Part shown: piece after piece, positions 23,256-32,148 of the stretch
Position numbering within the stretch: position 1 is the stretch's first letter
Layout: each line of letters begins with the position of its first letter
Assembly (NCBI RefSeq): GCF_902833085.1
Contig: NZ_CADFEB010000007.1
Location: forward strand, 1 to 64,000
Origin: Burkholderia ubonensis
GTDB taxonomy: Bacteria > Pseudomonadota > Gammaproteobacteria > Burkholderiales > Burkholderiaceae
DNA: 64,000 nt
Reading direction: 5' to 3'
Translations under genes and position numbers: made by a program
Notes under the pieces: model-generated
Database searches by the model: none
What the model saw: the letters and a program-made list of their open reading frames with translations, nothing else
What the model was told of the DNA's origin: nothing

Positions 23256-26093
23256 TTATGCCGCGCTCCGGGCTTCGCCGTTTTCAAACAGGTTCGAGAA
23301 GCAGCGGCCGCACAGCGTCGGGTGATCGGCGTGCGCGCCGACGTCCTCGCGGTAGTGCCAGCAGCGCTCGCACTTCTGGTACGTCGACGCGGCCACGTCG
23401 ACGCTCTCGTGCGCTTCGTCGTCGACCTTGACGACCGTCGCGGCCGACGTGATCAGCACGAACTTCAGGTCGTCGGCGAGGCTCGTCAGCGCGTCGTAGC
23501 GCTCGCCGCTCGCGTGCACCGTGACTTCCGCCTGCAGCGACGAGCCGATGCGGTTCGCGGTGCGCGCTTCCTCGAGCGCCTTCGTGACGTTGCCGCGCAC
23601 GTCGCGCAGGAGCGTCCACTTCGCGATCAGCGCGTCGGCGTTGCCGACTTCCGGATACGCGTAGTACGTTTCCGTGAAGATCGTGTCGCTGGCCGGCTGG
23701 AACACCTTCCACGCTTCCTCGGCGGTGAACGACAGGAACGGCGCGAGCACGCGCAGCAGGCCCTGCGTCAGGTGATAGAGCGCCGTCTGCGCGGAGCGGC
23801 GTGCGGTCGAATCGGCCGCGCTCGTGTACAGGCGATCCTTCAGCACGTCGAGGTAGAAGCCGCCGAGGTCTTCCGAGCAGTACGTCTGCAGCTTCGCGAC
23901 GACCGGGTGGAACTCGTACTTCTCGTAGTGCGCGAGCAGCTCCGCCTGCAGCTGCTCGGAGAACGCGACCGCATAGCGGTCGATCTCGAGCCACTCGCCG
24001 ACCGGCAGCGCGTGCTGCGCGTAGTCGAAATCGGACAGGTTCGCGAGCAGGAAGCGCAGCGTGTTGCGGATGCGGCGATAGCCTTCCGTCACGCGCTTCA
24101 GGATTTCCTCGGAGATCGCGAGCTCGCCCGAGTAATCGGTGGATGCGATCCACAGACGGATGATCTCTGCGCCGAGGCGGTTCGCGACTTCATGCGGATC
24201 GATGCCGTTGCCTAGCGACTTGCTCATCTTGCGGCCTTCGCCGTCGACCGTGAAGCCGTGCGTGAGCAGGCCCTTGTACGGCGCGCGGCCGTCGAGCATC
24301 GACGCGGTCAAGAGCGACGAGTGGAACCAGCCGCGGTGCTGGTCCGAGCCTTCGAGGTACAGGTCGGCCGGGAACTGCAGCGCGTCCTTGTGCGAGCCGC
24401 GCAGCACGTGCCAGTGCGTCGTGCCCGAGTCGAACCACACGTCGAGCGTGTCGCGGTTCTTCTCGTACATGTTCGCGTCGTCGCCGATCAGCTCGCGCGG
24501 ATCGAGCGACTGCCACGCCTCGATGCCCGACTGCTCGACGCGCTTCGCGACTTCCTCCAGCAACTCGAGCGTGCGCGGATGCAGCTCGCCCGTTTCCTTG
24601 TGCACGAAGAACGCCATCGGCACGCCCCACTGGCGCTGGCGCGACAGCGTCCAGTCCGGGCGGTTCTCGATCATGCTGTGCAGGCGCTGCTTGCCCCACG
24701 ACGGGTAGAACGCGGTCGCGTCCACGCCCGCGAGCGCGGTTTCGCGCAGCGTCGCGCCGCCGTCGTGCGGCGTCACGTCCATGCCGGCGAACCACTGCGA
24801 CGTCGCGCGGTAGATGATCGGCGTCTTGTGACGCCAGCAGTGCATGTAGCTGTGCGTGTACTTCTCGTTGCGCAGCAGCGTGCCGGCGGCGTTCAGCGCG
24901 TCGACGATCTTCGGGTTCGCGTCCCAGATCGACAGGCCGCCGAACAGCGGCAGCGATTCGATGTAGCGGCCGTCGCCCATCACCGGGTTGATGATGTCCG
25001 AATCGGTCATCCCGTGCGCCTTGCAGGACACGAAGTCCTCGACGCCGTAAGCGGGCGACGAGTGCACGACGCCGGTGCCGGTGTCGGTCGTCACGTAGTC
25101 GCCGAGATAGACGGGCGACGTGCGCTTGTAGCCGGGGTGGGCCGCGGCGAGCGGGTGGTTGAAGCGCAGGTTGACGAGCTTCTCGCCGGGCGTCGTCGCG
25201 ACGACGCGCCCGGTCAGCTTGAACTCTTCCATGCACGCGGCGACGCGCTCTTCCGCGATGATCAGCAGGCCGCGCTCGGTGTCGACGAGCGCGTAGACGA
25301 TCTCCGGATGCAGGTTCAGCGCCTGGTTCGCCGGGATCGTCCACGGCGTGGTGGTCCAGATCACGATGCCGCCGTCGGCGCGCGGCAGCGCGGCCAGGCC
25401 GAACGCCTGCGCGGTCTTTTCCGGCTCCGCGAACGTGAACATCACGTCGATCGTCGGGTCGGTGCGGTCCTTGTACTCGACTTCCGCCTCGGCGAGCGCC
25501 GAGCCGCAGTCGAAGCACCAGTTCACCGGCTTCAGGCCGCGATACACGTAGCCCTTCTCGATGATCTTGCCGAGCGCGCGGATTTCGCCGGCCTCGTTGA
25601 CGAAGTTCATCGTCTTGTACGGGTTGCTCCAGTCGCCGAGCACGCCAAGCCGCTTGAAGCCGCCTTTCTGCTTCTCGATCTGCTCGGTCGCGTACGCGCG
25701 CGCCTTGGTCATCACTTCGGCCGCCGGCAGCGACTTGCCGAACTGCTTCTCGATCTGGATCTCGATCGGCATCCCGTGGCAGTCCCAGCCGGGCACGTAG
25801 GGCGCGTCGAAGCCCGCCATGTTGCGCGACTTGACGACGATGTCCTTCAGGATCTTGTTCACCGCGTGGCCGAGGTGGATGTCGCCGTTCGCATACGGCG
25901 GGCCGTCGTGCAGGATGAACTTCGGCCGGCCCTGGCTGGCTGCGCGGATCTTCTCGTAGATGCCGCGCGCTTCCCATTCCTTGACCCACTGCGGCTCGCG
26001 CTTGGGCAGGTCGCCGCGCATCGGGAACGGCGTGTCGAGCAGGTTGACCGGATACTTGGCCTGCGGTTTCGAATCGGCTTTCTTGTTGCTCAT
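23256..26093 (-). CDS. ileS: isoleucyl-tRNA synthetase
   Basis: 945-residue class I synthetase charging tRNA-Ile. HIGH-type motif HLGH (73-76) in PPYANGDIHLGHAVNK, KMSKS near residue 620 (GRKMSKSLGNGI), the CP1 editing domain between them (TTTPWTIPANQAL, SPAYGVEDF), an anticodon-binding domain and a C-terminal zinc motif CERCWHYREDVG ... CGRCFSN. Bacterial type 1, so probably mupirocin-sensitive in type; that last point is family knowledge only. Confidence 0.98.
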   Translation of the reverse strand: MSNKKADSKPQAKYPVNLLDTPFPMRGDLPKREPQWVKEWEARGIYEKIRAASQGRPKFILHDGPPYANGDIHLGHAVNKILKDIVVKSRNMAGFDAPYVPGWDCHGMPIEIQIEKQFGKSLPAAEVMTKARAYATEQIEKQKGGFKRLGVLGDWSNPYKTMNFVNEAGEIRALGKIIEKGYVYRGLKPVNWCFDCGSALAEAEVEYKDRTDPTIDVMFTFAEPEKTAQAFGLAALPRADGGIVIWTTTPWTIPANQALNLHPEIVYALVDTERGLLIIAEERVAACMEEFKLTGRVVATTPGEKLVNLRFNHPLAAAHPGYKRTSPVYLGDYVTTDTGTGVVHSSPAYGVEDFVSCKAHGMTDSDIINPVMGDGRYIESLPLFGGLSIWDANPKIVDALNAAGTLLRNEKYTHSYMHCWRHKTPIIYRATSQWFAGMDVTPHDGGATLRETALAGVDATAFYPSWGKQRLHSMIENRPDWTLSRQRQWGVPMAFFVHKETGELHPRTLELLEEVAKRVEQSGIEAWQSLDPRELIGDDANMYEKNRDTLDVWFDSGTTHWHVLRGSHKDALQFPADLYLEGSDQHRGWFHSSLLTASMLDGRAPYKGLLTHGFTVDGEGRKMSKSLGNGIDPHEVANRLGAEIIRLWIASTDYSGELAISEEILKRVTEGYRRIRNTLRFLLANLSDFDYAQHALPVGEWLEIDRYAVAFSEQLQAELLAHYEKYEFHPVVAKLQTYCSEDLGGFYLDVLKDRLYTSAADSTARRSAQTALYHLTQGLLRVLAPFLSFTAEEAWKVFQPASDTIFTETYYAYPEVGNADALIAKWTLLRDVRGNVTKALEEARTANRIGSSLQAEVTVHASGERYDALTSLADDLKFVLITSAATVVKVDDEAHESVDVAASTYQKCERCWHYREDVGAHADHPTLCGRCFSNLFENGEARSAA

Positions 26094-26195
26094 GATGAGA
26101 TCGCTATCAAATCGGGGGACGCTCGAGCGTCGTGAATCGGGTGAGCGCGCGCGTCGGCGGCGCCGGGATGCGGCGCATGGCGCCGCCAGCCGGGG

Positions 26196-27188
26196 TCAGC
26201 TAATTCGGTCGGTGGCCGACGTCGAGAAGCCGGTCGTGCGGCTGCCGGGCGCGTGGTCGCGCGCCGCGAAGTACGCGCGGGCGTTCGCGACGTCCTGTGC
26301 GATCGCGCGCGACAGCGCTTCGAGATCGTCGAACTTCGCCTCGTCGCGCAGCTTCTGCAGGAATTCGACGCGCACGAGCTTGCCGTAGGCGTCGCCGTGC
26401 CAGTCGAGCAGGTGGACTTCGAGCAGCACGCGGCCCGAATCGACGACGGTCGGGCGCAAGCCAAGGCTCGCGACGCCGGGCAGCGGGGTGTCGGCGAGGC
26501 CGTGGACCTGGACGACGAAGATGCCCATCAGCGCCGGCCGCTTGTGCGCGATCGGCAGGTTCAGCGTCGGGAAGCCGAGGTCGCGGCCGAGCTTCAGGCC
26601 GTGCGTGACGTGGCCGCTGATCGCGTAGCCGTGGCCGAGCGCCTGCGCGGCCGCGGCGAGATTGCCCGCCGCGAGCGCGGCGCGCACGCCCGAGCTGGAG
26701 ATGCGCGCGCCGTCGCTGCCGGCGACCGTGCCCATCTGCTCGACCTCGAAGCCGTACTGCTCGCCGGCCGCCTTCAGCGTGTCGAACGTGCCCGCGCGCT
26801 TCGCGCCGTAGCAGAAATCGTCGCCGACCATCATCCAGCGCGTGTGCAGCCCGCCCACGAGCGTGCGCTCGACGAACGCCTGCGGCGACTGGCTCGCGAA
26901 CGTATGGTTGAAGTGCTCGACGACGACCCGGTCGACGCCGTGCTCGCGCAGCGCCTCCAGCTTGTCGCGCAGCATCGCGATGCGCGGCGGCGCGCCGGCC
27001 GGATTGAAGAATTCGCGCGGATGCGGCTCGAAGGTCATCACGCAGACGGGCAGGCCGCGCGCGTCCGCTGCCGCGCGCACGCGCGCGAGCAGGGCCTGGT
27101 GGCCGCGATGGACACCGTCGAAGTTGCCGATCGTCAGCGCGCACGGGGCGCGGCTTTCGGCATTGGGCAGGCCGCGGAAGACTTTCAC
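26196..27188 (-). CDS. ribF: bifunctional riboflavin kinase / FAD synthetase
   Basis: Riboflavin plus ATP to FMN, then FMN to FAD. 330 residues. The N-terminal nucleotidyltransferase domain has ALTIGNFDGVHRGHQALL (HxGH-like) and ISSSGVR; the C-terminal kinase domain has HGLKLGRDLGFPTLNL (the GxPTxN flavokinase motif) and LEVHLLDWHGDAYG. First gene of the ribF-ileS-lspA-coaBC-dut group, divergent from purN. A TATAAT box on the minus strand (27246-27241) lies 53 nt before the ATG. Confidence 0.96.
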   Translation of the reverse strand: MKVFRGLPNAESRAPCALTIGNFDGVHRGHQALLARVRAAADARGLPVCVMTFEPHPREFFNPAGAPPRIAMLRDKLEALREHGVDRVVVEHFNHTFASQSPQAFVERTLVGGLHTRWMMVGDDFCYGAKRAGTFDTLKAAGEQYGFEVEQMGTVAGSDGARISSSGVRAALAAGNLAAAAQALGHGYAISGHVTHGLKLGRDLGFPTLNLPIAHKRPALMGIFVVQVHGLADTPLPGVASLGLRPTVVDSGRVLLEVHLLDWHGDAYGKLVRVEFLQKLRDEAKFDDLEALSRAIAQDVANARAYFAARDHAPGSRTTGFSTSATDRIS

Positions 27189-27310
27189 GATAGCGGGTGC
27201 AGCGTCGGGGAATGAGCGGATCGAGGCCGCAAAGCAGAAGATTATAAACGCTCGGGCGGGCCGGCGGCTCAGGAGGCGGGAAACGCGAGGCCGAATGGTA
27301 AAATTCGCGG

Positions 27311-27973
27311 ATGAAAAAACTCGTGATCCTGATTTCCGGTCGCGGCAGCAACATGGAGGCCATCGTCCGCGCGTGCGCGCAGGAACGGTGGCCGGCCGAG
27401 GTCGCCGCCGTGATCGCCAACCGGCCCGACGCGTCCGGCCTGGCTTTTGCCGCGTCGCACGGGGTGGCGACCGCGGTGGTCGACCACCGGTCGTTCGACG
27501 GCCGCGACAGCTTCGACGCGGCGCTCGCCGCCGAAATTGACCGTTTCGCGCCCGACCTCGTCGTCCTCGCGGGCTTCATGCGCATCCTCACGCCGGCATT
27601 CGTCAGACGATACGAGGGCCGGATGCTGAACATCCACCCGTCGCTGCTGCCGAGCTTCAAGGGCATCCACACGCACCAGGCGGCGCTCGACGCCGGCGTC
27701 GCGCTGCACGGCGCGACCGTGCACTTCGTCATCCCCGAACTCGACAGCGGCGCGATCGTCGCGCAGGGCGCAGTGCCGGTGCGCGCGGGCGACGACGCGG
27801 CGGCGCTCGCGCAGCGCGTGCTGACGGTCGAGCACGTGCTGTATCCGCGCGCGGTTCGCTGGTTCGTCGAAGGGCGCCTGCGCCTCGAGAACGGCCGCGC
27901 GGTCGTGGCGCCGGAAGAGGCGCGCTGGATTTTCGCGGACCAACCGCATACCAAAACAAGTGAGGGCGTATGA
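27311..27973 (+). CDS. purN: phosphoribosylglycinamide formyltransferase
   Basis: Third step of purine synthesis: GAR plus 10-formyl-THF to FGAR. 220 residues. Phosphate-binding GRGSN (10-14), the catalytic triad Asn107 and His109 (MLNIHPSLLPSFKG) and Asp145 (PELDSG). No ribosome site is evident before the ATG, and a possible -10 TAAAAT (27299-27304) lies only 6 nt upstream, so the message may be leaderless or nearly so. The stop overlaps the next gene by 4 bp. Confidence 0.96.
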   Translation: MKKLVILISGRGSNMEAIVRACAQERWPAEVAAVIANRPDASGLAFAASHGVATAVVDHRSFDGRDSFDAALAAEIDRFAPDLVVLAGFMRILTPAFVRRYEGRMLNIHPSLLPSFKGIHTHQAALDAGVALHGATVHFVIPELDSGAIVAQGAVPVRAGDDAAALAQRVLTVEHVLYPRAVRWFVEGRLRLENGRAVVAPEEARWIFADQPHTKTSEGV

Positions 27974-29253
27974 AGCTGCACGGATTCCTGATCGGCCAGA
28001 CCGAGACTTTGCTGGCCGAGGTGCTGAAGTTCGCCGGCCCCGCCGACGCGACGACGAGCCGGTTCTTCCGCGCGCACCCGAAGCTCGGGCATGCCGAGCG
28101 CGGCGTGATTGCCGAGGCCGTGTTCGCGGTGCTGCGCCGGAAGATGGAGTTCGCGCACCTCGCCGAGAGCGGCACGGGCAGCCCCGCGCGGCGTCTGACG
28201 CTGCTCGGCCTGATGCAGACGGTCGGCCGCAATGCGCTGAAGCCGTTCGTGTCCGACGCGGAAGCGGCCTGGCTCGAACACGTGTCGAAGATCGATCCGG
28301 CGAGCCTGCCGGTGCGCGTGCGCGCAAACCTGCCGGACTGGATCCAGCAGGCGCTGTCGTCGCGCTTCGACGCCGAGGAACTCGCGCAGCTCGCCGCCGC
28401 GATGAACTACCCGGCGCCGCTCGACCTGCGCGCGAACGCGCAGAAGGCGACCCGCGACCAGGTGATCGACGCGCTGCGCGCGAACGGCATCGACGCGGGC
28501 GCGATGCCGTTCGCGCCGTTCGGCGTGCGGGTCGCCGGCAAGCCGGCGCTCACCAAGCTCAAGGTGTTCGAGGAAGGCATGATCGAGGTGCAGGACGAGG
28601 GCAGCCAGCTCTTGTGCTCGCTCGTCGCGCCGCGCCGCGGCGAGATGGTCGTCGACTTCTGCGCGGGCGCGGGCGGTAAAACGCTCGCGCTCGGCGCGAT
28701 GATGCGCTCGACCGGCCGCCTGTATGCGTTCGACGTGTCCGAGAAGCGGCTCGCGAAGCTGAAGCCGCGCCTTGCGCGCAGCGGGCTGTCGAACGTGAAC
28801 CCGGTGCTGATCGACAGCGAGCACGACGCGAAGATCAAGCGGCTCGCCGGCAAGATCGACCGCGTGCTGGTCGATGCGCCGTGCAGCGGCCTCGGCACGC
28901 TGCGCCGCAACCCGGACCTGAAGTGGCGCCAGTCGCGCGCGTCGATCGACGAGCTCACGCCGAAGCAGGCGTCGATCCTCGCGAGCGCGGCGCGTCTCGT
29001 GAAGAAGGGCGGGCGGCTCGTCTACGCGACCTGCAGCGTGCTCGACGCGGAGAACGAGGCGATCGTCGCGCAGTTCCTCGCCGATCATCCGGAGTTCGTG
29101 CTGGTGCCCGCGCAGAAGGTGCTGGCCGACCAGCGCATCGCGCTCGACACCGGTGACTACCTGTCGCTGTGGCCGCACCGCCATGCGACCGACGGCTTCT
29201 TCGCTGCCGTGCTCGAGCGGCGCGCGCAGGCCGCACAGGCCGCACAGGCGTAA
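27970..29253 (+). CDS. 16S rRNA m5C methyltransferase, RsmB/Sun family
   Basis: SAM-dependent cytosine-5 RNA methyltransferase; RsmB modifies C967 of 16S rRNA. 427 residues, RsmB length. NusB-like helical N-terminal domain, then a Rossmann fold with VVDFCAGAGGKTLAL, DVSEKRL and the two catalytic cysteines: Cys305 (VDAPCSGLGT, motif IV) and Cys355 (YATCSVL, motif VI). It overlaps purN by ATGA, hence coupled. The gene is often annotated simply as RsmB/NOP family, since Burkholderia can have more than one such paralogue. Confidence 0.9.
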   Translation: MKLHGFLIGQTETLLAEVLKFAGPADATTSRFFRAHPKLGHAERGVIAEAVFAVLRRKMEFAHLAESGTGSPARRLTLLGLMQTVGRNALKPFVSDAEAAWLEHVSKIDPASLPVRVRANLPDWIQQALSSRFDAEELAQLAAAMNYPAPLDLRANAQKATRDQVIDALRANGIDAGAMPFAPFGVRVAGKPALTKLKVFEEGMIEVQDEGSQLLCSLVAPRRGEMVVDFCAGAGGKTLALGAMMRSTGRLYAFDVSEKRLAKLKPRLARSGLSNVNPVLIDSEHDAKIKRLAGKIDRVLVDAPCSGLGTLRRNPDLKWRQSRASIDELTPKQASILASAARLVKKGGRLVYATCSVLDAENEAIVAQFLADHPEFVLVPAQKVLADQRIALDTGDYLSLWPHRHATDGFFAAVLERRAQAAQAAQA

Positions 29254-29268
29254 CGGCGGGCCGCACGG

Positions 29269-30630
29269 ATGATGCAGAACCTGCAGAGTCGCCTGCTGTC
29301 GCGCCGCCTCGAGTCGGTGATCCGGGACTTCAACCAGCCGGTGATGCTCTGGCAGGCGGCGATCCTGGTCGGTGCGCTGTGCTTCGCGTGGCTCGCCGCG
29401 CGCTTCGTGCACGGCCGCATCGACGCGCGCCGCCGCGCGGCCGGGCGCGGGCCCGGCGCCGGCGCGCAGAGCCTGAAGCGCGCGCTGTTCCCGCTGTTCG
29501 GCGGCGTGTTCGTGTGGATCGCGCAGCTCGCGTTCGACCCGTTCATGTCGACGGCGCTGCTGTCGCTCGCGCTCGTGCCGCTCATCGGCATCGGGCTCAT
29601 CTACGTGCTGTTCTTCTTCGCGCGGCGCGTGTTCGCGCGCGACGGCAGCACCCATGCGTGGCTGTCGATCGTCGAGAAGATCGTGTCGACCGTCGTGTGG
29701 GCCGCAATGGTGCTGACCGTGCTCGGCATCCAGCGCGACGTGATCGCGTGGCTCGACAGCGTGCAGTTCCGCGTCGCGAACGCGCACCTCACGCTGCTGT
29801 CGCTGATCTCCGGCGCGCTGTGGATCTGCGTGACGCTGCTGGTCGCGATGTGGCTCGGCTCGGTGCTCGAGGATCGCCTGACGCGCGCGAGCACGCTCGA
29901 CGCGAACCTGAAGGTCGTGCTGTCGCGGGTCGGGCGCGCGCTGCTCGTGTTCGCGGCGGTGCTGATCGGGCTGTCGCTCGTCGGCATCGACGTCACCGTG
30001 CTCGGCGTGTTCGGCGGCGCGGTCGGCGTCGGGCTCGGCTTCGGCCTGCAGAAGATCGCGAGCAACTACGTGTCGGGCTTCATCATCCTGCTCGACCGGT
30101 CGCTGCGGCTCGGCGACGCGATCAGCGTGGGCGGCCTGCAGGGCATCGTCACGCAGATCCGCACGCGCTATACGGTCGTGCGCGGCCTCGACGGCAACGA
30201 GACGCTGATCCCGAACGAGAAGCTGATCACCGACGTCGTGCAGAACCAGTCGTCGTACCTGACGCGGGGCTACGCGAAGGTCGCGGTGCAGGTCGCGTAC
30301 ACGAGCGACGTCGAGCACGCGCTGACGCTGCTCGCCGAAGCCGCGAAGGGCGTGCCGCGCGTGCTCGAGGAGCCGGCGCCGACGCCGTATCTCGTGAGCT
30401 TCGGCGCGGACGGCATCGATCTGGAGCTCGGCTTCTGGATCGAGGACTCCGCGAAAGGCACGTCGGGCGTGCGCTCGACGGTGAACCGCAACATCTGGCG
30501 GCTCTTCAGCGAGCACGGGATCTCGATCCCGTTCCCGCAGCGCGAGGTGCGCGTCGTCGGCCTGCCGGACGGTTTCGCGGCGACGCGTGCCGACGACGGC
30601 GCCGGTACGGCCGTCCGAGCGGTCGTGTAA
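29269..30630 (+). CDS. MscS-family mechanosensitive ion channel
   Basis: 453 residues; several N-terminal membrane helices, then the MscS pore helix and beta domain: GVFGGAVGVGLGFGLQKIASN is the Gly/Ala-packed TM3, followed by FIILLDRSLRLGDAI and IRTRYTVVRGLDGNETLIPN. The Gly and Ala spacing and the LIPN motif are those of MscS. It is larger than E. coli MscS (286 residues) because of extra N-terminal helices, like YbdG or YnaI-type channels. It protects against hypo-osmotic shock in known members. It starts 15 bp after rsmB. Confidence 0.92.
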   Translation: MMQNLQSRLLSRRLESVIRDFNQPVMLWQAAILVGALCFAWLAARFVHGRIDARRRAAGRGPGAGAQSLKRALFPLFGGVFVWIAQLAFDPFMSTALLSLALVPLIGIGLIYVLFFFARRVFARDGSTHAWLSIVEKIVSTVVWAAMVLTVLGIQRDVIAWLDSVQFRVANAHLTLLSLISGALWICVTLLVAMWLGSVLEDRLTRASTLDANLKVVLSRVGRALLVFAAVLIGLSLVGIDVTVLGVFGGAVGVGLGFGLQKIASNYVSGFIILLDRSLRLGDAISVGGLQGIVTQIRTRYTVVRGLDGNETLIPNEKLITDVVQNQSSYLTRGYAKVAVQVAYTSDVEHALTLLAEAAKGVPRVLEEPAPTPYLVSFGADGIDLELGFWIEDSAKGTSGVRSTVNRNIWRLFSEHGISIPFPQREVRVVGLPDGFAATRADDGAGTAVRAVV

Positions 30631-30821
30631 GCCGGCCAGACGCGGAGCGCCGGGCCGGCGGAGTCCGCCGCTGGACTGCCGGCGTTGCTTCAAGGCAAGA
30701 AATATTCATTTTTTACAAAGACTTGGAACGGTTGAAGTAAAATTCTGGTCTATTCAGCGGTATGCTTTCATTTTTCTGACGTCGGCGCGTGCCGGCGTCG
30801 TTCACTCCACAGGTAACTGCC

Positions 30822-32018
30822 TTGTTGAATTCCCTGCTCGACTTTCTTTCTCACGGGCTTCTGCGCTTCTCGTGGTGGCAGATCGTGCTGTTCGCGCTCG
30901 CGGTCACGCACGTGACGATCATCGGGGTGACGGTCTACCTGCATCGCTGCCAGGCGCACCGCGCGCTGGAGCTGCATCCGATCGCCAGCCATTTCTTCCG
31001 CCTCTGGCTGTGGATGACGACCGGCATGCTGACCGGCCAGTGGGCGGCGATTCACCGCAAGCACCACGCGAAGTGCGAGACCGAGGAAGATCCGCACAGC
31101 CCGCAGACCCGCGGCATCTGGAAGGTGTTCCTCGAAGGCGCCGAGCTGTACCGTGCGGAAGCGAAGAACGAAGAGACGATGCGCAAGTTCGGCCACGGCA
31201 CGCCGAACGACTGGATCGAGCGCAATATCTACTCGAAGTACCCGATTCTCGGCGTCAGCCTGATGATGGTGATCGACGTCGCGCTGTTCGGCGTGCTCGG
31301 CCTGACCGTATGGGCCGTGCAGATGGTCTGGATCCCGTTCTGGGCGGCGGGCGTCGTCAACGGTTTCGGCCACTTCTGGGGCTACCGCAACTTCAACTCG
31401 GCCGATGCGAGCACGAACCTGTTCCCGTGGGGCATCGTGATCGGCGGCGAGGAACTGCACAACAACCATCACACGTTCGCGACGTCCGCGAAGCTGTCGA
31501 ACAAGTGGTACGAGTTCGACATCGGCTGGATGTACATCCGCATCATGTCCGCGTTCGGTCTCGCGAAGGTGAAGAAGGTCGCGCCGACGCCGCGCCTGAA
31601 CAAGCCGAAGACGGTGCTCGACCAGGAAACGCTGCAGGCCGTGCTGTCGAACCGCTACGAGGTGATGGCGCGCTACGGCAAGGCCGTCAAGCGGGCGTAC
31701 CGCCAGGAGCTCGCGCGCCTGAAGGAGCTCGGCTCGGGCGAGAAGTACCAGCTGATGCGCGGCGGCCGCAAGTGGTTCCACAAGGATGCGGACGGCCTCG
31801 ACGAGCCGCAGAAGAAGCTGCTGCCGGAAATCTTCGCGAACAGCCAGAAGCTGCAGACGTACTTCCAGCTGCGCCAGGATCTCGCCGCGATCTGGGATCG
31901 CTCGACCGCGTCGCGCGAACAGCTGCTGGCTCAATTGCAGGATTGGTGCCATCGCGCCGAACAAAGCGGCATCAAGGCGCTGCAGGAATTTGCGATGCGC
32001 CTGCGCCGCTACGCCTGA
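30822..32018 (+). CDS. membrane fatty acyl desaturase (delta-9 type) with a C-terminal extension
   Basis: 398 residues. Integral membrane di-iron desaturase: the three His boxes are HRCQAHRAL, HRKHH and HNNHH, separated by hydrophobic pairs of helices as in acyl-CoA/acyl-lipid desaturases. After the third box and GWMYIRIMSAFGLAKVKKVAPTP, about 150 residues of charged helix (YEVMARYGKAVKRAYRQEL ... LQDWCHRAEQSGIKALQEF) follow, unlike short bacterial desaturases. I chose the TTG at 30822 (MLNSLLDF) after CAGGTAACTGCC; an in-frame GTG lies at 30789. Probably makes unsaturated phospholipid chains. Confidence 0.87.
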   Translation: MLNSLLDFLSHGLLRFSWWQIVLFALAVTHVTIIGVTVYLHRCQAHRALELHPIASHFFRLWLWMTTGMLTGQWAAIHRKHHAKCETEEDPHSPQTRGIWKVFLEGAELYRAEAKNEETMRKFGHGTPNDWIERNIYSKYPILGVSLMMVIDVALFGVLGLTVWAVQMVWIPFWAAGVVNGFGHFWGYRNFNSADASTNLFPWGIVIGGEELHNNHHTFATSAKLSNKWYEFDIGWMYIRIMSAFGLAKVKKVAPTPRLNKPKTVLDQETLQAVLSNRYEVMARYGKAVKRAYRQELARLKELGSGEKYQLMRGGRKWFHKDADGLDEPQKKLLPEIFANSQKLQTYFQLRQDLAAIWDRSTASREQLLAQLQDWCHRAEQSGIKALQEFAMRLRRYA

Positions 32019-32050
32019 TTCGAAATCGATTAGAATCTCAGGACGTCACA

Positions 32051-32080
32051 AACCCCGCGCTGGCGGGGTTTTTTCTTTTC
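32051..32080 (+). terminator. intrinsic terminator of the desaturase gene
   Basis: AACCCCGC / GCGGGGTT stem (32051-32058, 32063-32070), GCTG loop, then TTTTCTTTTC. Confidence 0.93.
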
Positions 32081-32098
32081 GGCGACCGTAAAGCATGG

Positions 32099-32132
32099 GG
32101 CCAGAGTAAGCGCTAAAGCGCTAACTCTGGCC
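32099..32132. repeat. 34-bp near-perfect palindrome before nadA
   Basis: 16-bp arms (GGCCAGAGTAAGCGCT at 32099-32114 and its near complement at 32117-32132) with a single mismatch and a 2-nt AA centre, ending 3 nt before the nadA ribosome site. It may be an operator, an mRNA hairpin that hides the ribosome site, or a dispersed REP-like element. Confidence 0.75.
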
Positions 32133-32148
32133 GACAGGAGATATGGAG

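Noticed and set aside
26200..30693. A 1497-codon open frame antisense to ribF, purN, rsmB and mscS, and similar giant frames antisense to livHM, clpA, fusA and the monomeric icd.
   Set aside because: They are Arg/Ala/Asp/His-rich mirror frames of strongly GC-biased genes, have no ribosome site or domain, and cover well-supported genes.
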